DNA from: Streptomyces alfalfae
GTDB taxonomy: Bacteria; Actinomycetota; Actinomycetes; Streptomycetales; Streptomycetaceae
Direction: 5' to 3'
Length of the DNA stretch: 64,000 nt
Assembly: GCF_004127445.1 (NCBI RefSeq)
Contig: NZ_QEXM01000043.1
Coordinates: forward strand, 62,001-126,000
Below are positions 30,652 through 38,731 of this stretch, in pieces. Position numbers and translations under genes: made by a program. How positions within the stretch are numbered: position 1 is the first letter of the stretch; every line of letters begins with the position of its first letter. The notes below the pieces were generated by a model that did no database searches, was not told the origin of the DNA, and saw only the letters and a program-made list of their open reading frames with translations.

Positions 30652-33300
30652 CTACTGGCGCGCCGGCGCCAAGTGGTCGAGGGCCCGGTCGACCAGGCCG
30701 TCGGCGCCGCATTCGCGCGCCAGGGTGAGGCCCCGCTCCAGCTCCACGGCGGACTCCGCCGCGATGCCGTACTCGACGCGGGCCACGGCGTGTTCGTACG
30801 CGCAGGGCGAGGACTCCAGATAGGTGGCCGCCTTGCGGTAGAGGGCCACCGCGCGCCGTCCCGTCTCCAGGGCCGCCGCACATCGCAGAGCCTCACCGAT
30901 CGCGGTGTCCGTGCCGAAGCGCTCGGCCTGCATGCGCGCGTCGGAGACGAGGTGCGCCGCCCGCTCGGGGTCCTCGTGCGCCAGGGCACGCGCCAGGTCG
31001 TACGCCCACGGGGCGAGCACGGTGTTGTACTGGCCGCGTGCCGTCAACGCCTGGGCCGTGGCCTCCAGTTGGCTCAGCCCCTCGTCCGTGCGACCGAGGG
31101 CGAGCAGCAGTCTGCCGCGCACCGACATGGCGTCGGGCACGTAGATCGTCGAGGCGGAGGGCGGCGCGAAGCCGTACTGGTCGGCGATCGCGCCGGCCTC
31201 CTCGACGTGCCCGCGTGCGAGGAGCGTGTCGATGAGCATGCTGGCCACCTCCCAGTGCATGGGCAGGCCCTCCCCGACGCGGTCGGCGAGGCGCAGACCC
31301 TCGCGCAGCGAGCGCTCGGCGTCGGCCAGCCGTCCGCGCCTGCGGTGCACATAGCCGAGGAAGGCGTGCGAGAGCGCGAGGTGACCGCCGCTCCAGCCCG
31401 CGCTCTCGTAGGCCCGCACGCCCTCGGTGAACAGGCTCTCCGCCCGGTCGATCCGGTCCGCGAAGGCGTAGCACCCGCCGAGCATCAGGCGGAGTTCGAA
31501 GCTCCACTCCGTGTCGGTCCAGCCGAGTCCCGGTGCGAGGCGGCCGTTGACGAGGGCGCGGTCGCACAGCTCGACCACCATCTCCGCGCTCTCCCCGCGC
31601 GTCATGGCGTCGAAGGCGCGCAGGATCAGCAGGGCGCGCTCGGAGTTGTCCCGGCCCGTGAGCGGCCCCGCCAGGGCGGCGAGCCGCCGCGAACGCCCCG
31701 GCGCGTCCTCCTCGCCCGCGTGGATGCCCTCCCACATGGAGCGCACGGCCTGCAGCCGCAGCCGCGTGGGCCCGGGGCCCAGCCGGCCCGCCTCCTCGTC
31801 GATGGCCCGCAGGCCCTCCTCCAGCTGGTCGTTGTGGACGAACGCCTGGGAGAGGCGGCACACCGCGTCGACGCGCAGTTCCTGGTCGAGGCCGTGCATG
31901 GAGAGTGCCTCGCGCAGGTGGGCGATGGTGGTGGCGGGCGAGGTGAGCAGCGTGGCGCAGCCCAGTTCGTAGAGCACGCGCGCGTGGATCTCGGGCAGCG
32001 GCGGTTCCCGCAGAGCCCGTTCGAGACAGCGCCGGGCCGCGTCGGGTGCGCCCACCGCGAGGTGTTCGGCGGCGGCCTGGCGCAGTTGCCCGACCAGTTC
32101 GGGGTCGTCGTCCGGGTGGACTTCGAGCAGGTGCCGGGAGGCGGCGGCGGCGCCGAGCCCGGCCAGGGTCACGACGGAGGCGGCCCGGCCGTGCAGGGCG
32201 GTGCGCGTGGCCCCGGAGATGGAGCGGTAGATCGTGCTCGCGATCTTCGGCTGGACGAACTCCAGGTCCTCGCCGTCGCGCAGCAGGATGCGCGCGGTGC
32301 GGAGCCGGTCCACGCAGTCCTCCGCCTTGTCGCGGGACATTCCGGCGAGCCGGGCGGCCAGGTCAAGGGAGATGTCCGTGCCGAGGACGGCGGCCGCCCA
32401 GGCGAGGCGGATGGCGTCGGGTCCGAGGCTCTCCAGGCGGGCCACCAGGCCGTTGCCCTTGGGGGTGCGGTTGAGGGCGCGCAGGCCGTCGGCGCAGCTC
32501 TCGACCGGTTCGAGTTCGCTGTCCTGCACCTTGGCGAGCAGTTCCACCGTTTCGTACGGGTTGCCGCCGGTGACCGCCCAGATCTCGCGGCAGAACGGGG
32601 CGTCGGCGTGCTCGCCGAGGGTGGCCCGGGTCAGGCTCGCGACGGCGTCCGGGCCGAACGGGCGCAGGATGCTGAGCGTGTGGGCCGCCGCGTCGACGGC
32701 GGCGAGGTGGCGGGCGCTGTCGCCCTCGGCCCCGCCGGTCCGGTGGGCGACCACGACGAGCACGGACAGCTCGTCGAGGCGGCGGACGAACGCGGCGAGC
32801 CACTGCAGCGTCTCCTGGTCGGCCCAGTGCGCGTCGTCGATGATGAGGACGAGCGGCCACTTCCAGTGGGCGAGCCGGGTGACCGCCTCGACCAGGCCGT
32901 CGCAGACGGCCTGCGGGTCGACCTGCCGCCCGCCGGGTTCGGTGACGCCGAGGGCGGGGCCCGCGATCTCGTACCAGTCGCCGAGGTACTCGTGGATCTC
33001 CTCGGGCGTGAGGGCGACGAGCGCGGGCTGGAGGAGCTGGCGCACGACGTTGAAGGGGACGGAGGTCACCGTCTCGCCGCCGCGCGCCGACCAGACGGTG
33101 GCGCGGCCCTCCGCCATGCCGCGCACCGCGGCGAGAAGCGCCGTCTTGCCCGTGCCGGCCTCGCCGCCGAAGACCAGGAGCCGGCCCGCGCTCGTGGAGT
33201 CCATGCGGAGATCGTCGAGGGCGTGGGACGCGGCGGCGAGCTCGTCGTCGCGCTCCCACAGCGGGGCCCAGGCGGCTCCTTCGGGCCGTCCGTGCGTCAT
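30652..33300 (-). CDS. large AAA/LuxR-type (LAL) ATPase regulator lacking a C-terminal HTH
   Basis: 882 residues. Walker A GGEAGTGKTALLAA (near 45-58) and Walker B VLIIDDAHWADQETLQWLA (~150) are typical of the large LuxR-family (MalT/LAL) regulators, followed by a long helical TPR-like region (repeats such as ALLILRAF, GYVHRRRGRLADAERSLREGL, RGRLLLALGRTDEGLSQLEA, VALYRKAATYLESSPCAYEHA). Proteins of this class normally end with a LuxR HTH (LTPRE...GxSNxEIA), but the frame stops at ADGLVDRALDHLAPARQ and no HTH follows in any frame before the tandem-repeat array. Either a naturally HTH-less ATPase or a gene truncated at its 3' end. It lies inside the HIP locus without obvious relation to it. Confidence 0.8.
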   Translation of the reverse strand: MTHGRPEGAAWAPLWERDDELAAASHALDDLRMDSTSAGRLLVFGGEAGTGKTALLAAVRGMAEGRATVWSARGGETVTSVPFNVVRQLLQPALVALTPEEIHEYLGDWYEIAGPALGVTEPGGRQVDPQAVCDGLVEAVTRLAHWKWPLVLIIDDAHWADQETLQWLAAFVRRLDELSVLVVVAHRTGGAEGDSARHLAAVDAAAHTLSILRPFGPDAVASLTRATLGEHADAPFCREIWAVTGGNPYETVELLAKVQDSELEPVESCADGLRALNRTPKGNGLVARLESLGPDAIRLAWAAAVLGTDISLDLAARLAGMSRDKAEDCVDRLRTARILLRDGEDLEFVQPKIASTIYRSISGATRTALHGRAASVVTLAGLGAAAASRHLLEVHPDDDPELVGQLRQAAAEHLAVGAPDAARRCLERALREPPLPEIHARVLYELGCATLLTSPATTIAHLREALSMHGLDQELRVDAVCRLSQAFVHNDQLEEGLRAIDEEAGRLGPGPTRLRLQAVRSMWEGIHAGEEDAPGRSRRLAALAGPLTGRDNSERALLILRAFDAMTRGESAEMVVELCDRALVNGRLAPGLGWTDTEWSFELRLMLGGCYAFADRIDRAESLFTEGVRAYESAGWSGGHLALSHAFLGYVHRRRGRLADAERSLREGLRLADRVGEGLPMHWEVASMLIDTLLARGHVEEAGAIADQYGFAPPSASTIYVPDAMSVRGRLLLALGRTDEGLSQLEATAQALTARGQYNTVLAPWAYDLARALAHEDPERAAHLVSDARMQAERFGTDTAIGEALRCAAALETGRRAVALYRKAATYLESSPCAYEHAVARVEYGIAAESAVELERGLTLARECGADGLVDRALDHLAPARQ

Positions 33301-33459
33301 CGCTTCCTCCCCGGATCGCTCGATCGACGTACTGAGTCGAGCCTAGCCGGGTCGGCGCCGCCGTGGAGCGCCGTCAGGGCACGTACTCCGACGGGGTGGC
33401 ACGAGGCGCCGGGGGCTGATGGCGCGCGGCGTACGCGGCAGGGGCGGCCGGAGCCCGTG

Positions 33460-34617
33460 TCACAGGCGCTCGATGATCGTCACGTTGGCCTGGCCGCCGC
33501 CCTCGCACATCGTCTGGAGGCCGAACCGGCCGCCGGTGCGCTCCAGTTCGTGCAGGAGGGTCGTCATCAGCCGGACCCCGGTCGCGCCGAGGGGGTGGCC
33601 GAGGGCGATGGCGCCGCCGTTGACGTTGACCTTCTCGGGGTCGGCGCCGGTCTCCTTCAGCCAGGCGAGGACGACCGGCGCGAACGCCTCGTTGATCTCG
33701 ACCAGGTCGATGTCGGCGATGGTCATGCCGGCCTTCTTCAGGGCGTACGCGGTGGCGGGGATCGGTGCGGAGAGCATCCGGATGGGGTCCTCGCCGCGCA
33801 CGGAGAGGTGGTGCACGCGGGCGCGGGGCGTCAACCCGTGTTCCCGCACCGCCCGTTCGCTCGCGAGCAGCATCGCCGCGGCGCCGTCGGAGATCTGCGA
33901 GGAGCAGGCGGCGGTGAGGGCGCCGCCGGCCAGGACGGGTGCGAGGCCCGCCATCTTCTCCAAGGTGGTGTCCCTGCGCGGGCCCTCGTCGGCGGTGACG
34001 TCGCCGTACGCGACGAGTTCGCGCGCGAAGCGGCCCTCGTCGATGGCGCGGACCGCCCGCCGGTGGGAGCGGAGCGCGAACTCCTCCATGTCGCGGCGGG
34101 ATATGTCCCACTTGGCGGCGATGAGCTGGGCGCCGTGGAACTGGTCGACCGGCCGGTCGCCGTAGCGGGCCCGCCAGCCCTCGCTGCCCGCGTAGGGGCC
34201 GTCGGTGAGGCCGAGGGGTTCGGCGGCGGCGCGGGAGGCGAAGGCGATGGGGATCATCGACATGTTCTGTGTGCCGCCGGCCACGACGAGGTCCTGGGTG
34301 CCGGACAGGACGCCCTGCGCGGCGAAGTGCACGGCCTGCTGGGACGATCCGCACTGCCGGTCGATCGTCACGCCGGGCACCTCCTCCGGCAGCCCGGCGG
34401 CCAGCCAGCTGGTGCGGGCGATGTCACCGGCCTGCGGCCCGACGGTGTCCAGACAGCCGAAGACGACGTCCTCCACGGCCGCGGGGTCGGCGCCGGAGCG
34501 CTCGATGAGCGCCGTGAGGACATGGGCGCCGAGGTCGGCGGGGTGGACGGCCGAGAGCCCCTTCCCGCGCCTGCCGACGGGCGTGCGGACCGCTTCGACG
34601 ATGTAGGCCTCGGCCAT
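33460..34617 (-). CDS. fadA6: FadA6-like thiolase
   Basis: 385 residues. All three thiolase active-site elements are present: nucleophile Cys89 in DRQCGSSQQAVHFAAQ, His341 in GGAIALGHPLGATG, and Cys371 in MCEGGGQAN; NEAFAP is the further conserved loop. Degradative acyl-CoA thiolase length. Gene order ipdF-like SDR, kstR2, fadA6 on one strand is the mycobacterial Rv3559c-Rv3557c-Rv3556c arrangement, so it probably performs a thiolytic cleavage in HIP ring degradation. A 63-bp gap separates it from kstR2. Confidence 0.9.
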   Translation of the reverse strand: MAEAYIVEAVRTPVGRRGKGLSAVHPADLGAHVLTALIERSGADPAAVEDVVFGCLDTVGPQAGDIARTSWLAAGLPEEVPGVTIDRQCGSSQQAVHFAAQGVLSGTQDLVVAGGTQNMSMIPIAFASRAAAEPLGLTDGPYAGSEGWRARYGDRPVDQFHGAQLIAAKWDISRRDMEEFALRSHRRAVRAIDEGRFARELVAYGDVTADEGPRRDTTLEKMAGLAPVLAGGALTAACSSQISDGAAAMLLASERAVREHGLTPRARVHHLSVRGEDPIRMLSAPIPATAYALKKAGMTIADIDLVEINEAFAPVVLAWLKETGADPEKVNVNGGAIALGHPLGATGVRLMTTLLHELERTGGRFGLQTMCEGGGQANVTIIERL

Positions 34618-34680
34618 GGCGTGCTCTCCTCGGTCGTGGAACGCGTCGGTCGTGGAACGCGCCGCACTCCGGCGCGGTTC

Positions 34681-35325
34681 TCACGTGCGTACGGAGATGC
34701 CGTCCAGGACCATCGACAGGTACTGGCGGGCGATCTCCTCGGGGCTGTGGCCTCCGCCGGGGCGGTACCAGGACGCGGCGACCCAGACGGTGTCGCGCAC
34801 GAAGCGGTAGGCGAGGCGGGTGTCCAGGTCGTCGCGGAAGACGCCTTCGGCGACACCGCGCTCCAGTGTCGTCAGCCACGCCTTCTCGAAGCGCTGCTGG
34901 GAGTCGGCCAGATACTGGAAGCGCTCCTGCGCGACCAGGTGCCTGGCCTCCTTCTGGTAGATCGCGACGGCGGCGCGGTGCCGGTCGATCTCCCGGAAGG
35001 ACTCGGTGACCAGGGCCTCCAGCGTGGCCCTGGGGTCCAGCTCGGCCCGGAGCACGCCGTCGTACCCGTCCCACAGCTCGGTGAGGAAGGTGCGCAGGAT
35101 CTCTTCGAGCATCGACTCCTTGGAGTCGAAGTGGTAGTAGAGGCTGCCGGCGAGCATGCCCGCGGCGTCGGCGATCTTGCGGACCGTGGTGGCGTTGTAC
35201 CCCTGCTCGGCGAAGACGTCGGCGGCGATGCCGAGCAGTTCGCGGCGCCGCTCGGGCGACGGGCTCTGCCGCGCCGCGCCGGGGCCCCGCGGCGGCGTGC
35301 TGGTGCTCTGTTTCGGTTTCGACAC
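34681..35325 (-). CDS. kstR2: KstR2-like TetR-family repressor
   Basis: 214 residues. HTH near the N-terminus (RRELLGIAADVFAEQGYNATTVRKIADAAGMLAGSLYYHFDSKESMLEEIL), then a ligand domain sharing characteristic KstR2 segments: AVAIYQKEARHL, FQYLADS, AYRFVRDTVWVAASWYRPGG, and IARQYLSMVLDGI. KstR2 in mycobacteria represses the HIP catabolic genes and is released by HIP-CoA. It lies between the ipdF-like SDR (15-bp gap) and fadA6, the same order as in M. tuberculosis. Boxes resembling its operator occur at 26631 and 36225, each between divergent genes of the cluster. Confidence 0.9.
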   Translation of the reverse strand: MSKPKQSTSTPPRGPGAARQSPSPERRRELLGIAADVFAEQGYNATTVRKIADAAGMLAGSLYYHFDSKESMLEEILRTFLTELWDGYDGVLRAELDPRATLEALVTESFREIDRHRAAVAIYQKEARHLVAQERFQYLADSQQRFEKAWLTTLERGVAEGVFRDDLDTRLAYRFVRDTVWVAASWYRPGGGHSPEEIARQYLSMVLDGISVRT

Positions 35326-35340
35326 GGGCCCATTCTCCGC

Positions 35341-36144
35341 CTACGCGTGCTGACTGCTGACCGAGACCGTCTCCCCCGTCATGTACGAGGAGTAGCCCCC
35401 GGCCAGGAAGACGATGACGTTGGCGATCTCCCACGGCTCCGCGTGCCGTCCGAACGCCTCGCGGGCCGTGAGCTCTTTCAGGAGCTCGGGCGAGGTGACC
35501 TTCGCGAGGTGGGGGTGCATGGCGAGGCTGGGTGCGACCGCGTTGACGCGGATGCCGTGCGGGGCCGCCTCGACCGCGGCGCAGCGGGTGAGGGCCATGA
35601 CGCCCGCCTTGGCCGCGGCATAGTGCGCCTGGCCCGCCTGGGCGCGCCAGCCGAGCACCGAGGCGTTGTTCACCATGACGCCGCCGTGTGCGCCGGCCCG
35701 CAGGCGGCGCAGGGCCGTGCGGGTGCAGCGGAAGGTGCCGGTCAGCGTCACGTCGATGACCTTGTCCCACTCCTCGTCGGTCATCTCGGTGAGCTGCGCC
35801 GTGCCGCCGAGGCCCGCGTTGTTCACCACGATGTCCAGGCGGCCGTGGCGGGTCTCCGCCAGGTCGAACAGGCCCCGCACCTGCGCCTCATCGGTCACGT
35901 CGCACGGGATGCCGTCCACGCGGTCCGCGCCGAACTCCGCGGCGAGCGCCGCCACCGTCTCCTGGGTGCGCCGCGGGTGGGCGTCGCCGATGACGACATG
36001 GGCCCCCTCTTCGAGGAAGCGGCGGGCGGTGGCGCCTCCGATTCCTGCTCCCGCGGCGGCCGTGATCACCGCGGTGCGGCCCACGAGCAGGTCATGGCCC
36101 GGCGGGCAGACGGGCGCGTCCGGCGGACGAGCGGATGCCTCCAT
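35341..36144 (-). CDS. ipdF: IpdF-like SDR dehydrogenase
   Basis: 267 residues. SDR fold with a modified glycine motif (AVITAAAGAGIGGATARRF), NNAG (VVNNAGLGGTAQL), Ser in VNNASVLGWRAQAG and Tyr-x3-Lys in HYAAAKAGVMAL. First gene of the leftward ipdF-kstR2-fadA6 unit; the KstR2-like box at 36225-36238 is 81 bp upstream. By synteny it corresponds to Rv3559c, an oxidoreductase of the HIP pathway acting on a hydroxy-acyl-CoA; assignment of the name rests on position and family. Confidence 0.82.
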   Translation of the reverse strand: MEASARPPDAPVCPPGHDLLVGRTAVITAAAGAGIGGATARRFLEEGAHVVIGDAHPRRTQETVAALAAEFGADRVDGIPCDVTDEAQVRGLFDLAETRHGRLDIVVNNAGLGGTAQLTEMTDEEWDKVIDVTLTGTFRCTRTALRRLRAGAHGGVMVNNASVLGWRAQAGQAHYAAAKAGVMALTRCAAVEAAPHGIRVNAVAPSLAMHPHLAKVTSPELLKELTAREAFGRHAEPWEIANVIVFLAGGYSSYMTGETVSVSSQHA

Positions 36145-36224
36145 GGGTTGCCCTCCCGTCCTGGACCGCGGCCGCGCCGAACGGCCCTCGGCTCTCGACT
36201 CCTCGACACCGCTCAGGGTAATCT

Positions 36225-36238
36225 ACCAAACACTTGTT
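36225..36238. promoter_or_regulatory. KstR2-like operator between ipdF and acyl-CoA dehydrogenase genes
   Basis: ACCAAACACTTGTT matches AnCAAGnnCTTGnT at 9 of 10 defined bases and lies in a longer imperfect dyad CTAnCAA...TTGnTAG (36223-36240). It is centred in the divergent region, 81 bp from ipdF and 56 bp from the acyl-CoA dehydrogenase start. Confidence 0.8.
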
Positions 36239-36293
36239 AGAAAAGCGTGGAGGCATGCACGTACGCGCGAGAAAAGGAGGGGGCGGGCCGCCG

Positions 36294-37535
36294 ATGGATC
36301 TCGACTTCACCGCGGAGGAGCGCGCGTTCGGGCAGCGGGCGCGCGCGTGGCTGGCCGCGCATGTGCCCGCGGCCCCGCTGCCGTCCCTGGAGACGGAGGC
36401 GGGGTTCGCGGCCCACCGGGAGTGGGAGCGCGAGCTCGCGGCGGACCGCTGGTCGGCGGTCTCCTGGCCCGAGGAGTACGGCGGGCAGGGCGCCGGCCTC
36501 GTCAAGTGGCTGCTGTTCGAGGAGGAGTACCACGCGGCGGGGGCTCCGGGCCGGGTCTCGCAGAACGGCATCAGCCTGCTCGCGCCGACCCTCTTCGACC
36601 ACGGCACCGCCGAGCAGCGCGCCCGGGTGCTGCCCGCCATGGCGACCGGCGAGGTGATCTGGGCCCAGGCCTGGTCGGAGCCCGAGGCGGGCTCGGACCT
36701 GGCGTCGCTGCGGTCCACCGCGCGGCGGACCGCCGGCGGCTGGCTGCTCGGCGGCCAGAAGGCCTGGTCGTCACGGGCCGCCTTCGCCGACCGCGCGTTC
36801 GGACTGTTCCGCCGCGAGCCGTACGAGGCCGGGGCGGGCGCGTCGGGGCCCGGGCGTGACGGCGCCCCGGCGTCGCCCGAGCCGCACCAGGGGCTGGTGT
36901 ACCTGATGTTCTCCCTGCGCGCGGACGGGGTGACGGTCCGTCCCGTGGGGCGTCTGGACGGCAGGCCGGCCTTCGCCGAGATCTTCCTCGACGACGTCTT
37001 CGTGCCCGACGAGGACGTCATCGGCGAGCCGGGCCAGGGGTGGCGCATCGCCATGTCGACCACCGGCAACGAACGCGGCCTGACCCTGCGCTCCCCCGGC
37101 CGCTTCCTCGCCACGGCGGACCGTCTCGCCCGGCGCTGGCGGGCGCAGGGCGACCCGCAGGACACGGCCCTGCGCGACCGGGTCGCCGACGCCGTCATCG
37201 GGGCGCGCGCGTACGAACTGTTCACCTGGGCGAGCGCGTCGCGCCTCGCGGCCGGGGAGACGCTCGGCGCCGAGTCCAGCCTGAACAAGGTGTTCTGGTC
37301 GGAGCACGACATCGCCACGCACGAGACGGCGCTCGATCTGCTGGGCGCGGAGGGGGAGTTGACCGACGGGGGTGGTGGGGCCGACGGGGGTGGCGGTGGC
37401 GCGGCCGGCCCGGCGTACGACTGGCTCGACGGGTACGTCTTCTCGCTCGCCGGGACCATCTACGCCGGGACCAACGAGATCCAGCGCGACATCATCGCCG
37501 AGCGGCTGCTCGGACTGCCGAAGGGGCGTCGCTGA
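36294..37535 (+). CDS. acyl-CoA dehydrogenase, larger subunit (IpdE1/FadE-like)
   Basis: 413 residues from ATG at 36294 (GGAGG at 36276-36280). Acyl-CoA dehydrogenase features: AVSWPEEYGGQGAGLVKWLLFEEEY, flavin-binding WAQAWSEPEAGSDLASLRSTA, WLLGGQKAWSSRA, and YAGTNEIQRDIIAERLLGLP at the C-terminus. An unusual Gly/Asp-rich insert (GGGGADGGGGGAAGP, ~365-380) precedes the last helix. It overlaps the next gene by one base. The pairing with a shorter, divergent dehydrogenase suggests the alpha2beta2 heterotetramers typical of steroid degradation, such as IpdE1-IpdE2. Regulated through the KstR2-like box upstream (inference). Confidence 0.87.
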   Translation: MDLDFTAEERAFGQRARAWLAAHVPAAPLPSLETEAGFAAHREWERELAADRWSAVSWPEEYGGQGAGLVKWLLFEEEYHAAGAPGRVSQNGISLLAPTLFDHGTAEQRARVLPAMATGEVIWAQAWSEPEAGSDLASLRSTARRTAGGWLLGGQKAWSSRAAFADRAFGLFRREPYEAGAGASGPGRDGAPASPEPHQGLVYLMFSLRADGVTVRPVGRLDGRPAFAEIFLDDVFVPDEDVIGEPGQGWRIAMSTTGNERGLTLRSPGRFLATADRLARRWRAQGDPQDTALRDRVADAVIGARAYELFTWASASRLAAGETLGAESSLNKVFWSEHDIATHETALDLLGAEGELTDGGGGADGGGGGAAGPAYDWLDGYVFSLAGTIYAGTNEIQRDIIAERLLGLPKGRR

Positions 37536-38521
37536 TGCGGTTCGCACTCGACGCCGGGCAGCGGGAGTTCGCCCGGTCGCTGGACGCGATGCTGACGGCG
37601 GCCGACACCCTGGCCGTCACGCGCGCGTGGGGCGCGGGCGACCATGCCCCCGGGCGGGCCGTGTGGCAGCGGCTCGCGGACGCCGGGGTGTTCGCGCTGG
37701 CGGTTCCGCAGGAGTACGAGGGGCTGGGCCCGCTGCCCGCCGAGACGGCCGTCGCCTTCGTCGAGCTCGGCAGGCACGCCGTGGCGGGCCCGGCCGTCGA
37801 GACGGTGGCCGCCGCGGCGTTGCTCTCCCGCCTGGCCGCGCTGGGCGAGACGGCGTCGGCCGAGCGGTTCCTGCCCGCGCTCGCCTCGGGCGGGACGAGC
37901 GCCACGCTGACGCTCCCGGACGGCGGGCCGTACGCCGTGGACCCCCACGTGGCGGACATCGTCCTCGCGGTGGACGAGGCCGGGCTGCGCCTCGCGCCCG
38001 GCCACGCGCGCGTGCGTCGCTCCCTCGACCCGGCACGGCGTCTGGCCGCACCGCTGCCCGGCGGCGAACCGCTCGCCAAGGGCCCTTCGGTGACCGAGGC
38101 CGCCCGGCACGCGACGCGCTGGGCGGCGCTCGCCACGGCCGCGCAGAGCCTCGGAGTCGGGCTCGCGCTGCTCGACCGCACCGTGGCGCACGTGCGGCAG
38201 CGCACCCAGTTCGGCGCGCCGATCGGGTCGTTCCAGGCGGTCAAACACCGCCTCGCGGATGTCCTGGTGGCCCTGGAGTTCGCCCGGCCACTGGTGTTCG
38301 GGGCCGCGCTGACCATGGCGCCGGGGGACGTCGCCGCGGCCAAGGTGGCGACGTCCGACGCGGCGTACGGGGCGGCGCGCGCGGCGCTCCAGCTGCACGG
38401 GGCGATCGGGTACACCGCCGAGTTCGACCTCGCCCTGTGGCTGACCAGGGCGAGGGTGCTGCGGAGCGCCTACGGTGGCCCGGGGCTGTGGCGGGGGCGG
38501 GTCGTCACCGCGTGGGAGTGA
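37535..38521 (+). CDS. acyl-CoA dehydrogenase-like smaller subunit (IpdE2/FadE-like)
   Basis: 328 residues. Shorter than a complete acyl-CoA dehydrogenase (~380) and divergent in the middle domain, but retains VFALAVPQEYEGLGPLP, QRTQFGAPIGSFQAVKHRLADVLVALE and the LQLHGAIGYTAEFDLALWLTRARVL C-terminal signature. Such truncated partners supply part of the FAD site in heteromeric steroid dehydrogenases. TGATG overlap with the upstream subunit indicates coupled translation. About 210 bp of sequence without a gene follows before anmK. Confidence 0.87.
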   Translation: MRFALDAGQREFARSLDAMLTAADTLAVTRAWGAGDHAPGRAVWQRLADAGVFALAVPQEYEGLGPLPAETAVAFVELGRHAVAGPAVETVAAAALLSRLAALGETASAERFLPALASGGTSATLTLPDGGPYAVDPHVADIVLAVDEAGLRLAPGHARVRRSLDPARRLAAPLPGGEPLAKGPSVTEAARHATRWAALATAAQSLGVGLALLDRTVAHVRQRTQFGAPIGSFQAVKHRLADVLVALEFARPLVFGAALTMAPGDVAAAKVATSDAAYGAARAALQLHGAIGYTAEFDLALWLTRARVLRSAYGGPGLWRGRVVTAWE

Positions 38522-38731
38522 GCCCGCCGTACCGGGCCCGCGCCCCCAGTGACTCAGCGCGCGGGGTGGCGGCGCCCGGCCCGCGGCTGAGGGGAAAGCG
38601 CAGGTCCGGCGGTCGGGCCGGCATGGCGAAGCGCGGAGTCCGATGACATGTTCGAGTAAGGGGGGTCACTCCCGGGCCCGGGGATGCGATGATCAAGCGC
38701 ACGGGCGAGCCGACCGGGAAGGAGGCCCCAC

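Noticed and set aside
29763..30989. Arg/Gly/Ser-repeat protein across the 103-bp array
   Set aside because: The frame simply translates the DNA tandem repeats, overlaps the 3' ends of two real genes, and has no start signal or non-repeat domain.
30673..36240. A 1,855-codon open frame on the plus strand
   Set aside because: It runs antisense to the ATPase, fadA6, kstR2 and ipdF genes, all with clear motifs on the minus strand, and has low-complexity composition. It is a product of high GC content.
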